From an uncultured Agathobaculum sp. (GTDB lineage: Bacteria > Bacillota > Clostridia > Oscillospirales > Butyricicoccaceae), in contig NZ_CALWJK010000021.1 in the NCBI RefSeq assembly GCF_944380975.1, forward strand, positions 1 through 35,971: DNA of 35,971 nt. The letters are read 5' to 3'. The position numbers and the translations under genes are program-made. Shown here one piece after another: positions 1 through 7,790 of this stretch (within the stretch, counting starts at the first letter, position 1; every line of letters begins with the position of its first letter). Under the pieces are notes generated by a model. The model worked only from the letters and a program-made list of their open reading frames with translations, was not told the origin of the DNA and did no database searches.

Positions 1-290
1 CCCGAGTACAGCGCGGTCGCGGCGCCTGCGATGTTGCCCGTGCCGACCTGCGCCGCGATCGCGGTGGTCAGCGCCTGGAACGGGCTCATGCCGTCCTTGC
101 CAGCCTTTTCACCGTTGAGCGAAAAGTTGCCGAACAGCCGCTTCCAGCCTGCGCCGAATTTGCGCACCTGCACAAAGCGCGTACGGATGGTGAAGATGAT
201 GCCCGTGCCCACCAGCAGATACAGCAGCACGCTGTTCCACACGATGTCGCTGATCTTGCTTACAAGATCAGCCAGTTGATCCATTGACAT
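1..290 (-). CDS. AGCS-family sodium:alanine/glycine symporter, N-terminal fragment
   Basis: Partial gene: only the first 96 or so codons are in the window and the rest lies to the left. The translation begins MSMDQLADLVSKISDIVWNS and continues through a first membrane helix (VLLYLLVGTGIIFTIRTRF). It then has the family-typical stretch GEKAGKDGMSPFQALTTAIA followed by QVGTGNIAGAATAL, which marks AGCS (AlsT/DagA-like) sodium-coupled alanine or glycine carriers. The start at 290 has an AAGGGG ribosome binding site nine bases upstream; a second ATG two codons later is possible. The gene sits directly behind a glycine riboswitch and its terminator, so glycine is probably a substrate and an effector. 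Family assignment is firm; substrate is inference from the riboswitch. Confidence 0.9.
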   Translation of the reverse strand, partial: MSMDQLADLVSKISDIVWNSVLLYLLVGTGIIFTIRTRFVQVRKFGAGWKRLFGNFSLNGEKAGKDGMSPFQALTTAIAAQVGTGNIAGAATALYS

Positions 291-323
291 TTCTAAATAC
301 CCCTTTTTCTTTTTTGCGGCAAA

Positions 324-361
324 CAAAAAGAGCCAGAGCCCTGTATTCAGGGTCTGACTCT
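324..361 (-). terminator. Intrinsic terminator, expression platform of the glycine riboswitch
   Basis: On the minus strand a long stem (AGAGTCAGA plus CCCTG, loop AATA, CAGGG plus TCTGGCTCT, one bulged base and one G-U pair) is followed by a five-T run. It lies between the riboswitch aptamers and the symporter start codon. Glycine binding therefore most likely controls termination before the gene. Confidence 0.8.
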
Positions 362-424
362 GAAAGAACGGCCGGACAGCGCGGCAGGAAACGCAAAAAA
401 AGCGCCCGCCCCTGCGCTGTGGTT

Positions 425-629
425 CGCACTCTGTCCTTTTGCCTGAGAGATTGACGCGCGGTTTCCCCAGCCGCACGCTTTGCACCTTCGGCAGCTCCCT
501 GCGGAGCGTTCTCCAGAGTCACATCCATTTACAGTCCCCATCCGGATATCCGGACGCCTGAGAGTTTTGCTCCTTCGGCAAGCCAAACGGCTTTTTCCTG
601 CAAACTTCGTTTGTCGCTGTATGCTCTTG
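425..629 (-). ncRNA. Tandem glycine riboswitch (gcvT-type)
   Basis: Two consecutive aptamers can be read on the minus strand. Each has the GCCGAAGG(A/T)GCAAA core (near 570 and 490) and a following CTCTCAGGC element. The second aptamer ends in the diagnostic CAGGCAAAAGGACAGAG. This matches the well-known two-aptamer glycine riboswitch. It is followed by a terminator and an AGCS symporter gene, a common genetic arrangement for this RNA. Aptamer boundaries are approximate. Confidence 0.93.
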
Positions 630-635
630 AATATC

Positions 636-664
636 AGTGTATCATCCTGTGCGGATACTGTCAA
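636..664 (-). promoter_or_regulatory. Sigma-A promoter of the riboswitch-symporter transcript
   Basis: Minus strand TTGACA (664-659), a 17-base spacer and TACACT (641-636). Transcription would start near 629, just ahead of the first aptamer. Confidence 0.85.
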
Positions 665-717
665 GTAGTATCCCTTTCTGTCGTTCACCGGCGGTTCATT
701 TGTTCCTTGACAAGCTG

Positions 718-726
718 TGCTATAAT
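718..726 (+). promoter_or_regulatory. Extended -10 promoter for the FHA-SEDS/PBP operon
   Basis: TGC followed by a perfect TATAAT forms an extended -10 box 44 bases ahead of the start codon. A TTGACA at 707-712 is only eight bases away and cannot act as its -35. No good -35 box is seen at normal spacing. Confidence 0.55.
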
Positions 727-769
727 ATAGAGGTTAAAGAATTCGATTTCCGAAAGGAGGAATTTCAAC

Positions 770-2521
770 ATGAACGATGCCTTGCAGCGTCTGCTGGACA
801 CGCTGACGGCCTTTTTGGCGGAAAATCCGCTGGTCGGCGCATGGTACACGACGGTGGTCCGCTTCGTGTTTCCCATCCTTGCGCTGATGATTTTGGTCGG
901 TGCGATCCGCTCGCTCTGGAAGGTCAAGCACCCGGACGAGGTCTGGGGCTATCTGGGCATGGCAAACGGTGTGCGCCTGCCCATCACCCACTGGGAAAAC
1001 ATCATCGGCCGCGCGCCCTCGTGCGACGTGCAGCTCGAGTATCCTTCGGTTTCGCGGCAGCACGCCGCGCTGATCCGTGAGGACGACGGCAGCTGGACGG
1101 TGTACGACCTCGGCTCCAAGGGCGGTGTAACGGTCAATGACCTGCCGGTGGACGAATACGCGGTGGTCGAGGACGGGGACACCATCGCCTTCGGCGGTAT
1201 CCCGACCATGCTGGTGCCGATCTCGGTGGAGGAAAAGCGCGAGCAAATGGTTGAGCGCCGCATCGAGGGCCGTCCGGCAGGTATGTGGGGCTCTCTGGTG
1301 CTGCTGACGCTGTTTCAGGTGCTGACTGCCTTGCAGCTGATTGTGGCCGCGGGGGACGAGGCAACCGTCACCATCCCGCTGACCTTTCTGGTGCTGACGC
1401 TCGTGTGTTGGGGCTACTTCATCATTCTGCGCTCGTTCCGTCGCATCGGTTTTGAGATGGAAACCATTGCGTTTTTCCTATGTACGCTGTCACTCGCTGT
1501 CACCGGCTCGACTGTGCCGGACGAAATGCCCAAGCAGCTGATCGCCATTCTGATGGGGCTTGCCATCTTCCTCATCCTCGGCTTTTTCCTGCGCGATCTG
1601 ACGCGCGCGCAGAAGGTACGCGTGTTCATGGGCGCGGCGGCGGTCGGTCTGCTGGTCATTACACTGCTGATTGGCTCGAGTCAGGGCGGCGCAAAGGCGT
1701 GGATCCGGTTGGGCGGCATGTCACTCCAGCCGTCCGAGCTGGCTAAGATCTGCTATATCTTCGCAGGTGCGGCAACGCTCGACCGTCTGTTCAACAAGCG
1801 CAACCTGTGGATGTTCATCGGCCTGACCGGCATCTGCGGCGCATGCCTCGCGCTGCAAAACGACTTTGGTACGGCGCTGGTGTTCTTCGTAACCTTCCTT
1901 GTCATCGCATTTCTGCGCTCGGGCGACTTTGCGACCATCGGCCTGATTTGCGGCGGCTGCTTTGCCGGCGGCATGCTGCTTCTGACGATCAAGCCGCACG
2001 TCGCGGCACGTTTCTCCTCGTGGGGACACATTTGGGAGGACGTGTACGGCGCGGGCTTCCAGCAGACCCATACGCTGACCGCGGCCGCATCGGGCGGCTT
2101 GATCGGCGTGGGCGCGGGCAAGGGCTGGCTATCCGGTCTGGCCGCAGCTGACACGGATATCGTGTTCGGCATGCTGTGCGAGGAATGGGGGCTGCTGATT
2201 GCAGTGCTCGCCATCCTGTGCATTATCACGCTGGCCGTATTCGCGGTGCGCGCGTGCCGCGCGGGCCGTTCCAGCTTCTACACGATCGCGGCTTGCGCCG
2301 CGACCAGTCTGCTTGTGTTCCAGACCTGCCTGAACGTGTTCGGCGCGGTCGATATCCTGCCGTTCACGGGCGTTACCCTGCCCTTTGTCTCCAACGGCGG
2401 CTCGTCCATGCTGTCCGCATGGGGCATGCTTGCCTTCCTCAAGGCGACCGACACGCGGCAGAACGCATCCTTTGCGGTCAAGCTGCCCTCGCGGCGCGAA
2501 TTGCGCGGGGAGGTGGATTAA
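770..2521 (+). CDS. FHA domain fused to SEDS peptidoglycan glycosyltransferase (FtsW/RodA family)
   Basis: 583 residues. One membrane helix (about 25-48) precedes a canonical FHA phosphothreonine-binding domain (about 65-150) with GR at 80-81, SRQH at 95-98 and VND at 122-124. A multi-helix SEDS domain follows (about 172-560). SEDS signatures include WIRLGGMSLQPSELAK (311-326), QNDFGTALVF (363-372), DTDIVFGMLCEEWG (461-474, the equivalent of the FtsW/RodA TDF motif with its catalytic Asp) and LPFTGVTLPFVSNGGSS (530-546). SEDS enzymes polymerise lipid II into glycan strands with a class B PBP partner. The next gene is such a PBP, with its ATG directly after this TAA. The ribosome binding site is AAAGGAGG. 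The FHA domain suggests control by a PrkC/PknB-type Ser/Thr kinase; this is inference, as no kinase gene is in the window. Confidence 0.93.
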   Translation: MNDALQRLLDTLTAFLAENPLVGAWYTTVVRFVFPILALMILVGAIRSLWKVKHPDEVWGYLGMANGVRLPITHWENIIGRAPSCDVQLEYPSVSRQHAALIREDDGSWTVYDLGSKGGVTVNDLPVDEYAVVEDGDTIAFGGIPTMLVPISVEEKREQMVERRIEGRPAGMWGSLVLLTLFQVLTALQLIVAAGDEATVTIPLTFLVLTLVCWGYFIILRSFRRIGFEMETIAFFLCTLSLAVTGSTVPDEMPKQLIAILMGLAIFLILGFFLRDLTRAQKVRVFMGAAAVGLLVITLLIGSSQGGAKAWIRLGGMSLQPSELAKICYIFAGAATLDRLFNKRNLWMFIGLTGICGACLALQNDFGTALVFFVTFLVIAFLRSGDFATIGLICGGCFAGGMLLLTIKPHVAARFSSWGHIWEDVYGAGFQQTHTLTAAASGGLIGVGAGKGWLSGLAAADTDIVFGMLCEEWGLLIAVLAILCIITLAVFAVRACRAGRSSFYTIAACAATSLLVFQTCLNVFGAVDILPFTGVTLPFVSNGGSSMLSAWGMLAFLKATDTRQNASFAVKLPSRRELRGEVD

Positions 2522-3895
2522 ATGCGAAAAATCGAAAAACGCGGTGTGTTCTGCCTGATTCTGGCGGCGCTGCTCGGCCTCGGACTGGCTGTTTTCTGCT
2601 TCCAGTTCGTGATGGACGGCGGCGATTGGGCTTCCTATCCCTATAACCGGCATCTGTACAGCAATTCCGGTCAGCTCAAGGGCGGCACCATTCTGGACCG
2701 AGACGGCGATGTGCTCTCCTCGCTCGACGAGGATGGCAACCGCACCTATTACCCGGATGCGGATATTCGCCGCGCAACCCTGCACGCGGTGGGCGACCCT
2801 GCGGGCAACATCGGTTCGGGCGCGCTGACTGCCTTCGCGGACAAGCTGTCGGGCTACAATCTGCTGACCGGTGTCTATTCCCCGCTCGGCACAGGCAACA
2901 ATCTGTATCTGACCATCGACGCTTATCTCAACAACGTCGCCTATCAGGCGCTGGGCGGCATGAGCGGCACGGTGGGTGTGTACAACTACAAGACAGGCGA
3001 AATCCTGTGCATGGTGTCCACCCCAACCTTCGACCCGGCCGACCCACCGGATATCGACCCGGATGATCCGGCATGGGACGGCGTATACGTCAACCGCCTG
3101 CTGTCGGCAAACTCGATCCCGGGTTCGATCTTCAAGGTGGTCACACTTAACGCGGCAATCGAGAATATCCCCGACCTGTTTACGCGGTCATGGACCTGCA
3201 CTGGTTCGGTCGAAATCGGCGGCGACGTGGTCACCTGCCCGTATGCGCACGGTGAGCAGGATATCGAGGATGCGCTCGCCAATTCCTGCAACGGTGTATT
3301 CGGTCAGCTCGCGGTTGAGCTGGGCGGCGACACGATGCAGAAATACACCGACGCGGCCGGTCTGACCGAGTCGATCAAGGTCGACGGCATCACCACCTCG
3401 CAGGGCCATTTCAATTTTGACGGCAACGACAACCAGCTCGCGTGGGCGGGTGTCGGTCAGGGCGAGGACACCATGTGCCCGATCAATATGATGCTGTATA
3501 TGGGCGCGATTGCCAACGGCGGCAAGGCAGCAATGCCGCGTCTGATCGAAAAAACGACCACGGAGTACGGTCTGCCGACCGGTCTGTACTTCGCGCACAA
3601 GTCCTCCAAGCTGATTGAAGCGGACACGGCGGATACGATCTCGGACATGATGCACAACAACGTCATCGAGACCTACGGCGAGGACCGTTTCCCGGGCATG
3701 GACATCTGCGCCAAGTCCGGTACGGCGGAGGTAGGCGCGGATCAGACGCCGAATGCATGGTTTACCGGCTTCCTGCGGGACGAGGCCACGCCTTACGCCT
3801 TCATCGTTCTGGTGGAGAACGGCGGCGGCGGCTCATCGGTCGCGGGCACGGTAGCCTCCAAGGTGCTGACCGCGGCGGTCGAAAAAGGATATTAA
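2522..3895 (+). CDS. Class B penicillin-binding protein (D,D-transpeptidase), PbpA-like
   Basis: 457 residues: an N-terminal membrane anchor (about 9-30), a short linker region, then the transpeptidase domain. All three active-site motifs are visible: SIFK at 202-205 (nucleophile Ser202), SCN at 255-257 and KSGT at 398-401. The protein is short for a class B PBP and close in size to actinobacterial PbpA, which also pairs with a RodA-like SEDS protein. It crosslinks peptidoglycan at the outer face of the membrane. The ATG follows the stop of the FHA-SEDS gene with no gap, and GGAGG lies inside the end of that gene, so the two are probably translationally coupled. A strong terminator follows. 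Confidence 0.93.
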   Translation: MRKIEKRGVFCLILAALLGLGLAVFCFQFVMDGGDWASYPYNRHLYSNSGQLKGGTILDRDGDVLSSLDEDGNRTYYPDADIRRATLHAVGDPAGNIGSGALTAFADKLSGYNLLTGVYSPLGTGNNLYLTIDAYLNNVAYQALGGMSGTVGVYNYKTGEILCMVSTPTFDPADPPDIDPDDPAWDGVYVNRLLSANSIPGSIFKVVTLNAAIENIPDLFTRSWTCTGSVEIGGDVVTCPYAHGEQDIEDALANSCNGVFGQLAVELGGDTMQKYTDAAGLTESIKVDGITTSQGHFNFDGNDNQLAWAGVGQGEDTMCPINMMLYMGAIANGGKAAMPRLIEKTTTEYGLPTGLYFAHKSSKLIEADTADTISDMMHNNVIETYGEDRFPGMDICAKSGTAEVGADQTPNAWFTGFLRDEATPYAFIVLVENGGGGSSVAGTVASKVLTAAVEKGY

Positions 3896-3901
3896 CCGAA
3901 A

Positions 3902-3930
3902 AAGCAGGCGCGTTTGCGCCTGCTTTTTTT
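3902..3930. terminator. Bidirectional terminator between convergent genes
   Basis: AAGCAGGCGC, loop GTTT, GCGCCTGCTT, flanked by A-rich and T-rich runs, so it can act on both strands. It ends the wall operon and overlaps the stop of the small minus-strand gene. Confidence 0.9.
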
Positions 3931-4174
3931 ACTGCGCACCATAGGGGGCGCGCCTGTCGTCCGGCAGAGGCATGACAGCTGTCATGCGGTGGTGGTGCGG
4001 GGTGAAAGGACGTTGCCGCAGCAGTCCCCGACCGGCAAAAAACAGCAGCGATGCGCCAAGCAGCCCTGCGGTAAGCCCGTATGCCCCAATCTGTCCCATA
4101 TCCGATGCGCCCGCAAGCAGCATTGTCAGCAAGCCGCTTAACACTTGTAAGGTTCGTCCCAATTTGTTTCGCAT
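3929..4174 (-). CDS. Small hypothetical membrane protein
   Basis: 81 residues from the ATG at 4174, which has GGAGGG seven bases upstream; an in-frame ATG at 4210 has no good ribosome binding site. About residues 6-25 and 31-53 are hydrophobic and look like two transmembrane helices. A basic, proline- and histidine-containing tail follows (RQRPFTPHHHRM). No family recognised. It stands alone between the PBP terminator and the Dus terminator, so it is probably transcribed by itself. Confidence 0.6.
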   Translation of the reverse strand: MRNKLGRTLQVLSGLLTMLLAGASDMGQIGAYGLTAGLLGASLLFFAGRGLLRQRPFTPHHHRMTAVMPLPDDRRAPYGAQ

Positions 4175-4259
4175 GAAAAATCCCTCCGCTTCTCTGGTTG
4201 ATGCTATCATTGTAGCGCAGAGGTTGTCCGATAAACGGGATTTTCGAGGCGGCTATAGC

Positions 4260-4293
4260 AAAACGGCTCCCTTCCTGTTCGGAGGGGAGCCGT
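4260..4293 (-). terminator. Terminator after the Dus gene
   Basis: Minus strand ACGGCTCCC, 13-base loop, GGGAGCCGT, then TTTT. It starts about ten bases after the Dus stop codon. Confidence 0.8.
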
Positions 4294-4302
4294 TGTTCAT
4301 TC

Positions 4303-5271
4303 TTATGCCGGGCGGAACCAGCCGGGGACGATATCCTCCCGCACCGCAAGGTCTCGGAAAACAGCCGCTGCTGCTTCCTCATAGGCCAGCGGCGTAGTGG
4401 CTTTTTTGAGCCGTTTGCCGTGTTTCTCGCTATTTTCAAACAGGTTCAGATGATAGAACCAGATTTCTTTCATGCGCAGCATAGCGATGCGCGCGTCGCC
4501 AAAGGCTTCGCAGTAACGCGCATACAGCGCATCATGGAACGCATGCAGCGTTTCGCTGTCGGCGCGCGGGCCGCCGCGCAGCCGCGTGACAAGCGAGGGA
4601 TCGCCGATCAGTCCACGTCCGATCATCACGGCGGGCAGGTCGGGATAGCGTGCTGAGACTGCCTGTGCGTCGACTTCCGTCACCACATCGCCGTTATAGC
4701 ACACCGGCATACGGCAGCGGGGCAAGGCGGCGGCAAAATCCGCTTCGCGCACCGTGCCCTTGTAGAAATCCTGCCGCACCCGCGGATGGATGGTCAGTTC
4801 CGCAATCGGATAGCGGTTGTAAATTTCCAGCAGCCGTGCAAACTCCGCCGGGTCATGCATGCCCAGCCGTGTCTTGATGGAAATGCGTGCATGGGTGGTG
4901 GAAAACACGGCGTCCAGAAAGCGGTCGAGCGCATCCGGGTCGGCCAAAAAGCCCGCGCCCTTGCCTTTTGCCGTCACCGTGCCGGACGGACAGCCAAGGT
5001 TGAGGTTAACTTCCGCATAACCCATATCAGCCAGCGCGTTTGCCGCCCATATGCAATCCGCGGCGGATTTGGTCAGCAGCTGCGGCACGGCGGGCACGCC
5101 TGCGTTGACTTCGGACGCAATGTCGCGCTTTTGGCGCGGGGTGAAGCGCTCGGTGGTAGTCGGGGTGATAAACGGCATAAAATATTTGTCAATCCCCGGG
5201 AAATATTCGTGGTGCGTGCGGCGGTAAACCGCGCCGGTCACGCCCTCCATCGGGGCAAAATAGTAACGCAT
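4303..5271 (-). CDS. dus: tRNA-dihydrouridine synthase
   Basis: 322 residues, an FMN-dependent TIM-barrel enzyme that reduces uridine to dihydrouridine in tRNA D-loops using NADPH. Visible signatures are the N-terminal FAPMEGVTGAVYR and the catalytic region NLNLGCPSGTVTAKGKGAGFL, with Cys94 as the general acid. Further on are KTRLGM, ELTIHPR, CYNGDVV and the phosphate-binding MIGRGLIGDPSL. The ATG at 5271 is preferred because GAGG sits seven bases upstream. An alternative TTG two codons earlier has worse spacing. A sigma-A promoter lies just upstream, and the gene follows spoVAE by 65 bases on the same strand. The product is cytoplasmic. Confidence 0.93.
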   Translation of the reverse strand: MRYYFAPMEGVTGAVYRRTHHEYFPGIDKYFMPFITPTTTERFTPRQKRDIASEVNAGVPAVPQLLTKSAADCIWAANALADMGYAEVNLNLGCPSGTVTAKGKGAGFLADPDALDRFLDAVFSTTHARISIKTRLGMHDPAEFARLLEIYNRYPIAELTIHPRVRQDFYKGTVREADFAAALPRCRMPVCYNGDVVTEVDAQAVSARYPDLPAVMIGRGLIGDPSLVTRLRGGPRADSETLHAFHDALYARYCEAFGDARIAMLRMKEIWFYHLNLFENSEKHGKRLKKATTPLAYEEAAAAVFRDLAVREDIVPGWFRPA

Positions 5272-5303
5272 GGGCAAACCTCGTTCTCTTCGTTCTGCTG
5301 TCT

Positions 5304-5332
5304 ATTATACCGGGGTTTGCCCTTGTCCGCAA
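5304..5332 (-). promoter_or_regulatory. Sigma-A promoter of dus
   Basis: Minus strand TTGCGG (5332-5327), 17-base spacer, TATAAT (5309-5304). It lies in the gap after spoVAE, so vegetative expression of dus does not depend on the sporulation genes upstream. Confidence 0.75.
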
Positions 5333-5336
5333 GCGC

Positions 5337-5702
5337 TCAGGAGCGGGATTTAGGCCGCGCAATCAGTGCAAACAGGCATCCGAACACAATAGCCGCCGCA
5401 ATGCCGCCCGCCGCGCCCGTCACACCGCCGGTGAATGCACCCAGCAGACCGCTTTCCGCGACCGCTTTTGTCACACCCTTTGCCAGCGAATAACCAAAGC
5501 CCAGCAGCGGAATGGTCGCGCCTGCGCCCGCATAATCTACGACCGGCTGGTATAGGCCGAGGGCTTGCAGCACAACGCCCAGTACCACCAGACTGACCAG
5601 AATACGCGCCGGGGTCAGTTTGGTCTTATCGATGAACACCTGACAAATCGCGCAGATCGCGCCGCCCACCCAGAAAGCGTTGACATATTCCATCCAGTTC
5701 AT
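5337..5702 (-). CDS. spoVAE: Stage V sporulation protein AE (SpoVAEb type)
   Basis: 121 residues beginning MNWMEYVNAFWVGGAICAIC, a small membrane protein with about three or four hydrophobic segments and the family stretch PLLGFGYSLAKGVTKAV. It is a component of the SpoVA complex that moves Ca2+-dipicolinic acid across the spore inner membrane. The start at 5702 has AAAGGAG upstream, and its ATG overlaps the spoVAD stop as ATGA, so the two are coupled. No terminator is seen between it and dus. Confidence 0.93.
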   Translation of the reverse strand: MNWMEYVNAFWVGGAICAICQVFIDKTKLTPARILVSLVVLGVVLQALGLYQPVVDYAGAGATIPLLGFGYSLAKGVTKAVAESGLLGAFTGGVTGAAGGIAAAIVFGCLFALIARPKSRS

Positions 5703-6715
5703 GCGTCGCTCCTTTCGATCACGACCGCGTGGCAGATGCCCGCGATCGGCTGGCCCTGCTGCACCGAAGTCGGGCTCATCATCGCGCCCGTACCCGCGAA
5801 AACCAGCCGCCGGATCTTCCCTGCCTGCATATCGCGCAGCAGCGGCCCGCACAGCACCGCCGCCGAACAGCCGCAGCCCGAAGCGCCCGCATGCGCATCC
5901 TGTTCGTCCCCGAACAGCAGGCTGCCGCAGTCCGAGTAAACCGGGGACAGGTCAATGCCGTCCGTCCGCAGCAGCGTCAGCAGCAGATCCGCGCCGACAT
6001 GACCGAGATCGCCGGTCACGATGCAGTCGAAGTCGGTCGGCTGCGCGCCGAGGTCGGCAAGCAGCGTGGAAAGCGTATCGTAAGCCGCAGGCGCCATCGC
6101 CGCGCCCATGTTGTTTGCGTCCTTGACCCCCAGTTCGACCATCTTACCGAACAGGACGTGCGTCAGACGGATGCGGCCTGTCCCGCGCGCACCCAGCACC
6201 GCCGCACCGGCGGCGGTCGCTGTCCACTGCGCGGTGGGGGCGCGCTGACCGCCGTAAGCCAGCGGAAAACGGTACTGCCGCTCAGCCGAGCAGAAATGCG
6301 AGGAAGCCGCTGCCAGCAGGCGGCGCGCCGCCCCGCCCTCGACCAGACAGCCGCCCAGCGCCAACCCCTGCGCCATGGTCGAGCACGCGCCGTACTGTCC
6401 GAGATAGGGTGTGTCCGAATCGACCGAGGCGAGGAACGAGCCAGTGCACTGGTTGAGCAGGTCGCCTGCAAGAATGACATCCAGTTCTCCTCTTTGCAGC
6501 CCGGCCTTGTGCAGCGCCAGATTGATTGCGGTCTTTTGCAGCGCGCTTTCCGCCAGCTCCCATGATTTCTGCTTCATGCGGTCGTCCTGGGTCACAAAGT
6601 CAAAATATGCGCCGAGCGGCCCTTCGCCCTCTTTTTTGCCGACAGCCGCTGCGTGCGAGATCAGATAAGGGCGGCTCGTCAGATGCAGCGTGCGCTGTCC
6701 GATGCGTTCGATCAT
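5699..6715 (-). CDS. spoVAD: Stage V sporulation protein AD
   Basis: 338 residues with a thiolase-like fold. Recognisable stretches are ESALQKTAINLALHKAGL, LAGDLLNQCTGSFLASVDSD, the Cys-containing LGQYGACSTMAQGLALGG and SGCGCSAAVLCGPLL near the C-terminus. SpoVAD binds dipicolinic acid during uptake into the forespore. It overlaps spoVAC (ATGA at 6712-6715) and spoVAE in the same way, giving a tight three-gene operon. spoVAA, AB, AEa and AF are absent here, which is usual in many Clostridia. Confidence 0.95.
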   Translation of the reverse strand: MIERIGQRTLHLTSRPYLISHAAAVGKKEGEGPLGAYFDFVTQDDRMKQKSWELAESALQKTAINLALHKAGLQRGELDVILAGDLLNQCTGSFLASVDSDTPYLGQYGACSTMAQGLALGGCLVEGGAARRLLAAASSHFCSAERQYRFPLAYGGQRAPTAQWTATAAGAAVLGARGTGRIRLTHVLFGKMVELGVKDANNMGAAMAPAAYDTLSTLLADLGAQPTDFDCIVTGDLGHVGADLLLTLLRTDGIDLSPVYSDCGSLLFGDEQDAHAGASGCGCSAAVLCGPLLRDMQAGKIRRLVFAGTGAMMSPTSVQQGQPIAGICHAVVIERSDA

Positions 6716-7164
6716 GCGCCGCCGCCCCCTCCCAGCAGCACAAGGATCAGTCCATAGATCACGCTGGCTGAAATACCATAGGTCAGCACCGGCCCGGCGA
6801 TGACAAACAGCTTTGCCCCCACGCCAAGTACCAGGCCCTCGCTTTTGAATTCCATCGCGGGCGAGACGATCGAATTGGCAAAACCGGTAATCGGCACGAT
6901 CGTGCCTGCGCCCGCGTGCTTGGCCAGCTTCTCATATAGATGCAGGCAGGTCAGCAGCGCGCCGAGGAACACCATCGTGATCGAGGTCGCGGCAGCGGCA
7001 TCCGTGGTCTCCAATCCGCGCCACTGCCAGAAGTTGCTCACCGCTTCGCCCACCGTGCAGATTGCGCCGCCGAACAAAAACGCCTTGAGGCAATCGAGCG
7101 GCAGCGGCGACGGCGGGCTTTTCTGTTCCAGCAGCCGCTGATAGCTCTGCTTATCCAGCTTCAT
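6712..7164 (-). CDS. spoVAC: Stage V sporulation protein AC
   Basis: 150 residues from the ATG at 7164, which has AAGGAG seven bases upstream; a second ATG two codons earlier would be too close to that site. The family core is visible: LKAFLFGGAICTVGE, AGTIVPITGFANSIVSPAMEFKSEGLVLG and an ending rich in hydrophobic residues and glycines. SpoVAC is the membrane channel subunit for Ca-DPA uptake and release and is mechanosensitive in Bacillus. It should be expressed in the forespore, but I could not identify a convincing sigma-G promoter upstream. Confidence 0.94.
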   Translation of the reverse strand: MKLDKQSYQRLLEQKSPPSPLPLDCLKAFLFGGAICTVGEAVSNFWQWRGLETTDAAAATSITMVFLGALLTCLHLYEKLAKHAGAGTIVPITGFANSIVSPAMEFKSEGLVLGVGAKLFVIAGPVLTYGISASVIYGLILVLLGGGGGA

Positions 7165-7308
7165 ACTCATGCTCCTTCCGATGTTTGTGCTATTTTGTGC
7201 ATCGGTCGGAAATTTATCCATTGCAAGCAACAGATTGCGCGTAGGCATGATTGCCATGCAACTGCGCATACTGATGCTATCTCAGTAAAGCAAAGGAGAG
7301 AGCAAACG

Positions 7309-7743
7309 ATGGTCGAGCAGGATACGATCAAGCTGCTGCGGGAATGCGACGCGGGCATCAAAATGGGCGTTGCCTCCATCGACGAGGTGCTGGAATATGT
7401 CAAAAACGATACGCTTCGTCAGGATTTGGAGAAATACCGGAACGAGCATGTCCAATTGCAGGATGAAATACAAGTCTTATTGGGCGAATATCACGACGAC
7501 GGCAAGGAGCCAAACCCGATTGCAAAGGGGATGTCATGGATGAAAACCAATGTCAAGCTAGGCATGGATGAATCCGATCACACCATTGCCGATCTGATGA
7601 CGGACGGCTGCAATATGGGCGTCAAATCGCTGAACCGATACCTCAACCAATATAAGGCTGCCAGCGAAAAGACAAAGGACATCACCAAGCGGCTCATTCA
7701 TCTGGAAGAGCAGCTGGCAGACCAGATGCGAGCATTTTTGTGA
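7309..7743 (+). CDS. Helical-bundle protein, DUF2383-like
   Basis: 144 residues, almost wholly alpha-helical in character. It has heptad-like patterns (IKLLRECDAGIKMGVASIDEVL, LRQDLEKYRNEHVQLQDEI) and a repeated helical pair around the central MSWMKTNVKLGMDESDHTIADLM. This resembles the ferritin-like four-helix DUF2383 (PF09537) proteins, whose function is unknown. The ATG at 7309 has AAAGGAGAG about ten bases upstream. The gene is transcribed away from spoVAC across a 144-base gap and ends in a terminator shared with tyrA. A link to sporulation is only suggested by position. Assignment to the DUF is from memory of the family and needs a profile search. Confidence 0.65.
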   Translation: MVEQDTIKLLRECDAGIKMGVASIDEVLEYVKNDTLRQDLEKYRNEHVQLQDEIQVLLGEYHDDGKEPNPIAKGMSWMKTNVKLGMDESDHTIADLMTDGCNMGVKSLNRYLNQYKAASEKTKDITKRLIHLEEQLADQMRAFL

Positions 7744-7763
7744 GAGCACCGCGTTTGACAGCA

Positions 7764-7789
7764 AAAAACCGCCCCAAAGGGCGGTTTTT
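7764..7789. terminator. Bidirectional terminator between the helical-bundle gene and tyrA
   Basis: AAAAACCGCCC, loop CAAA, GGGCGGTTTTT. A and T runs on both sides allow it to act in both directions. Confidence 0.9.
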
Positions 7790-7790
7790 A

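Noticed and set aside
707..726. TTGACA followed by TATAAT
   Set aside because: Only eight bases separate the boxes, too few for one promoter; the TATAAT is kept as an extended -10.
7165..7308. Sigma-G promoter for spoVAC
   Set aside because: Some GTATG and CATGCCTA-like pieces exist, but spacing and sequence do not fit the consensus well enough to claim it.
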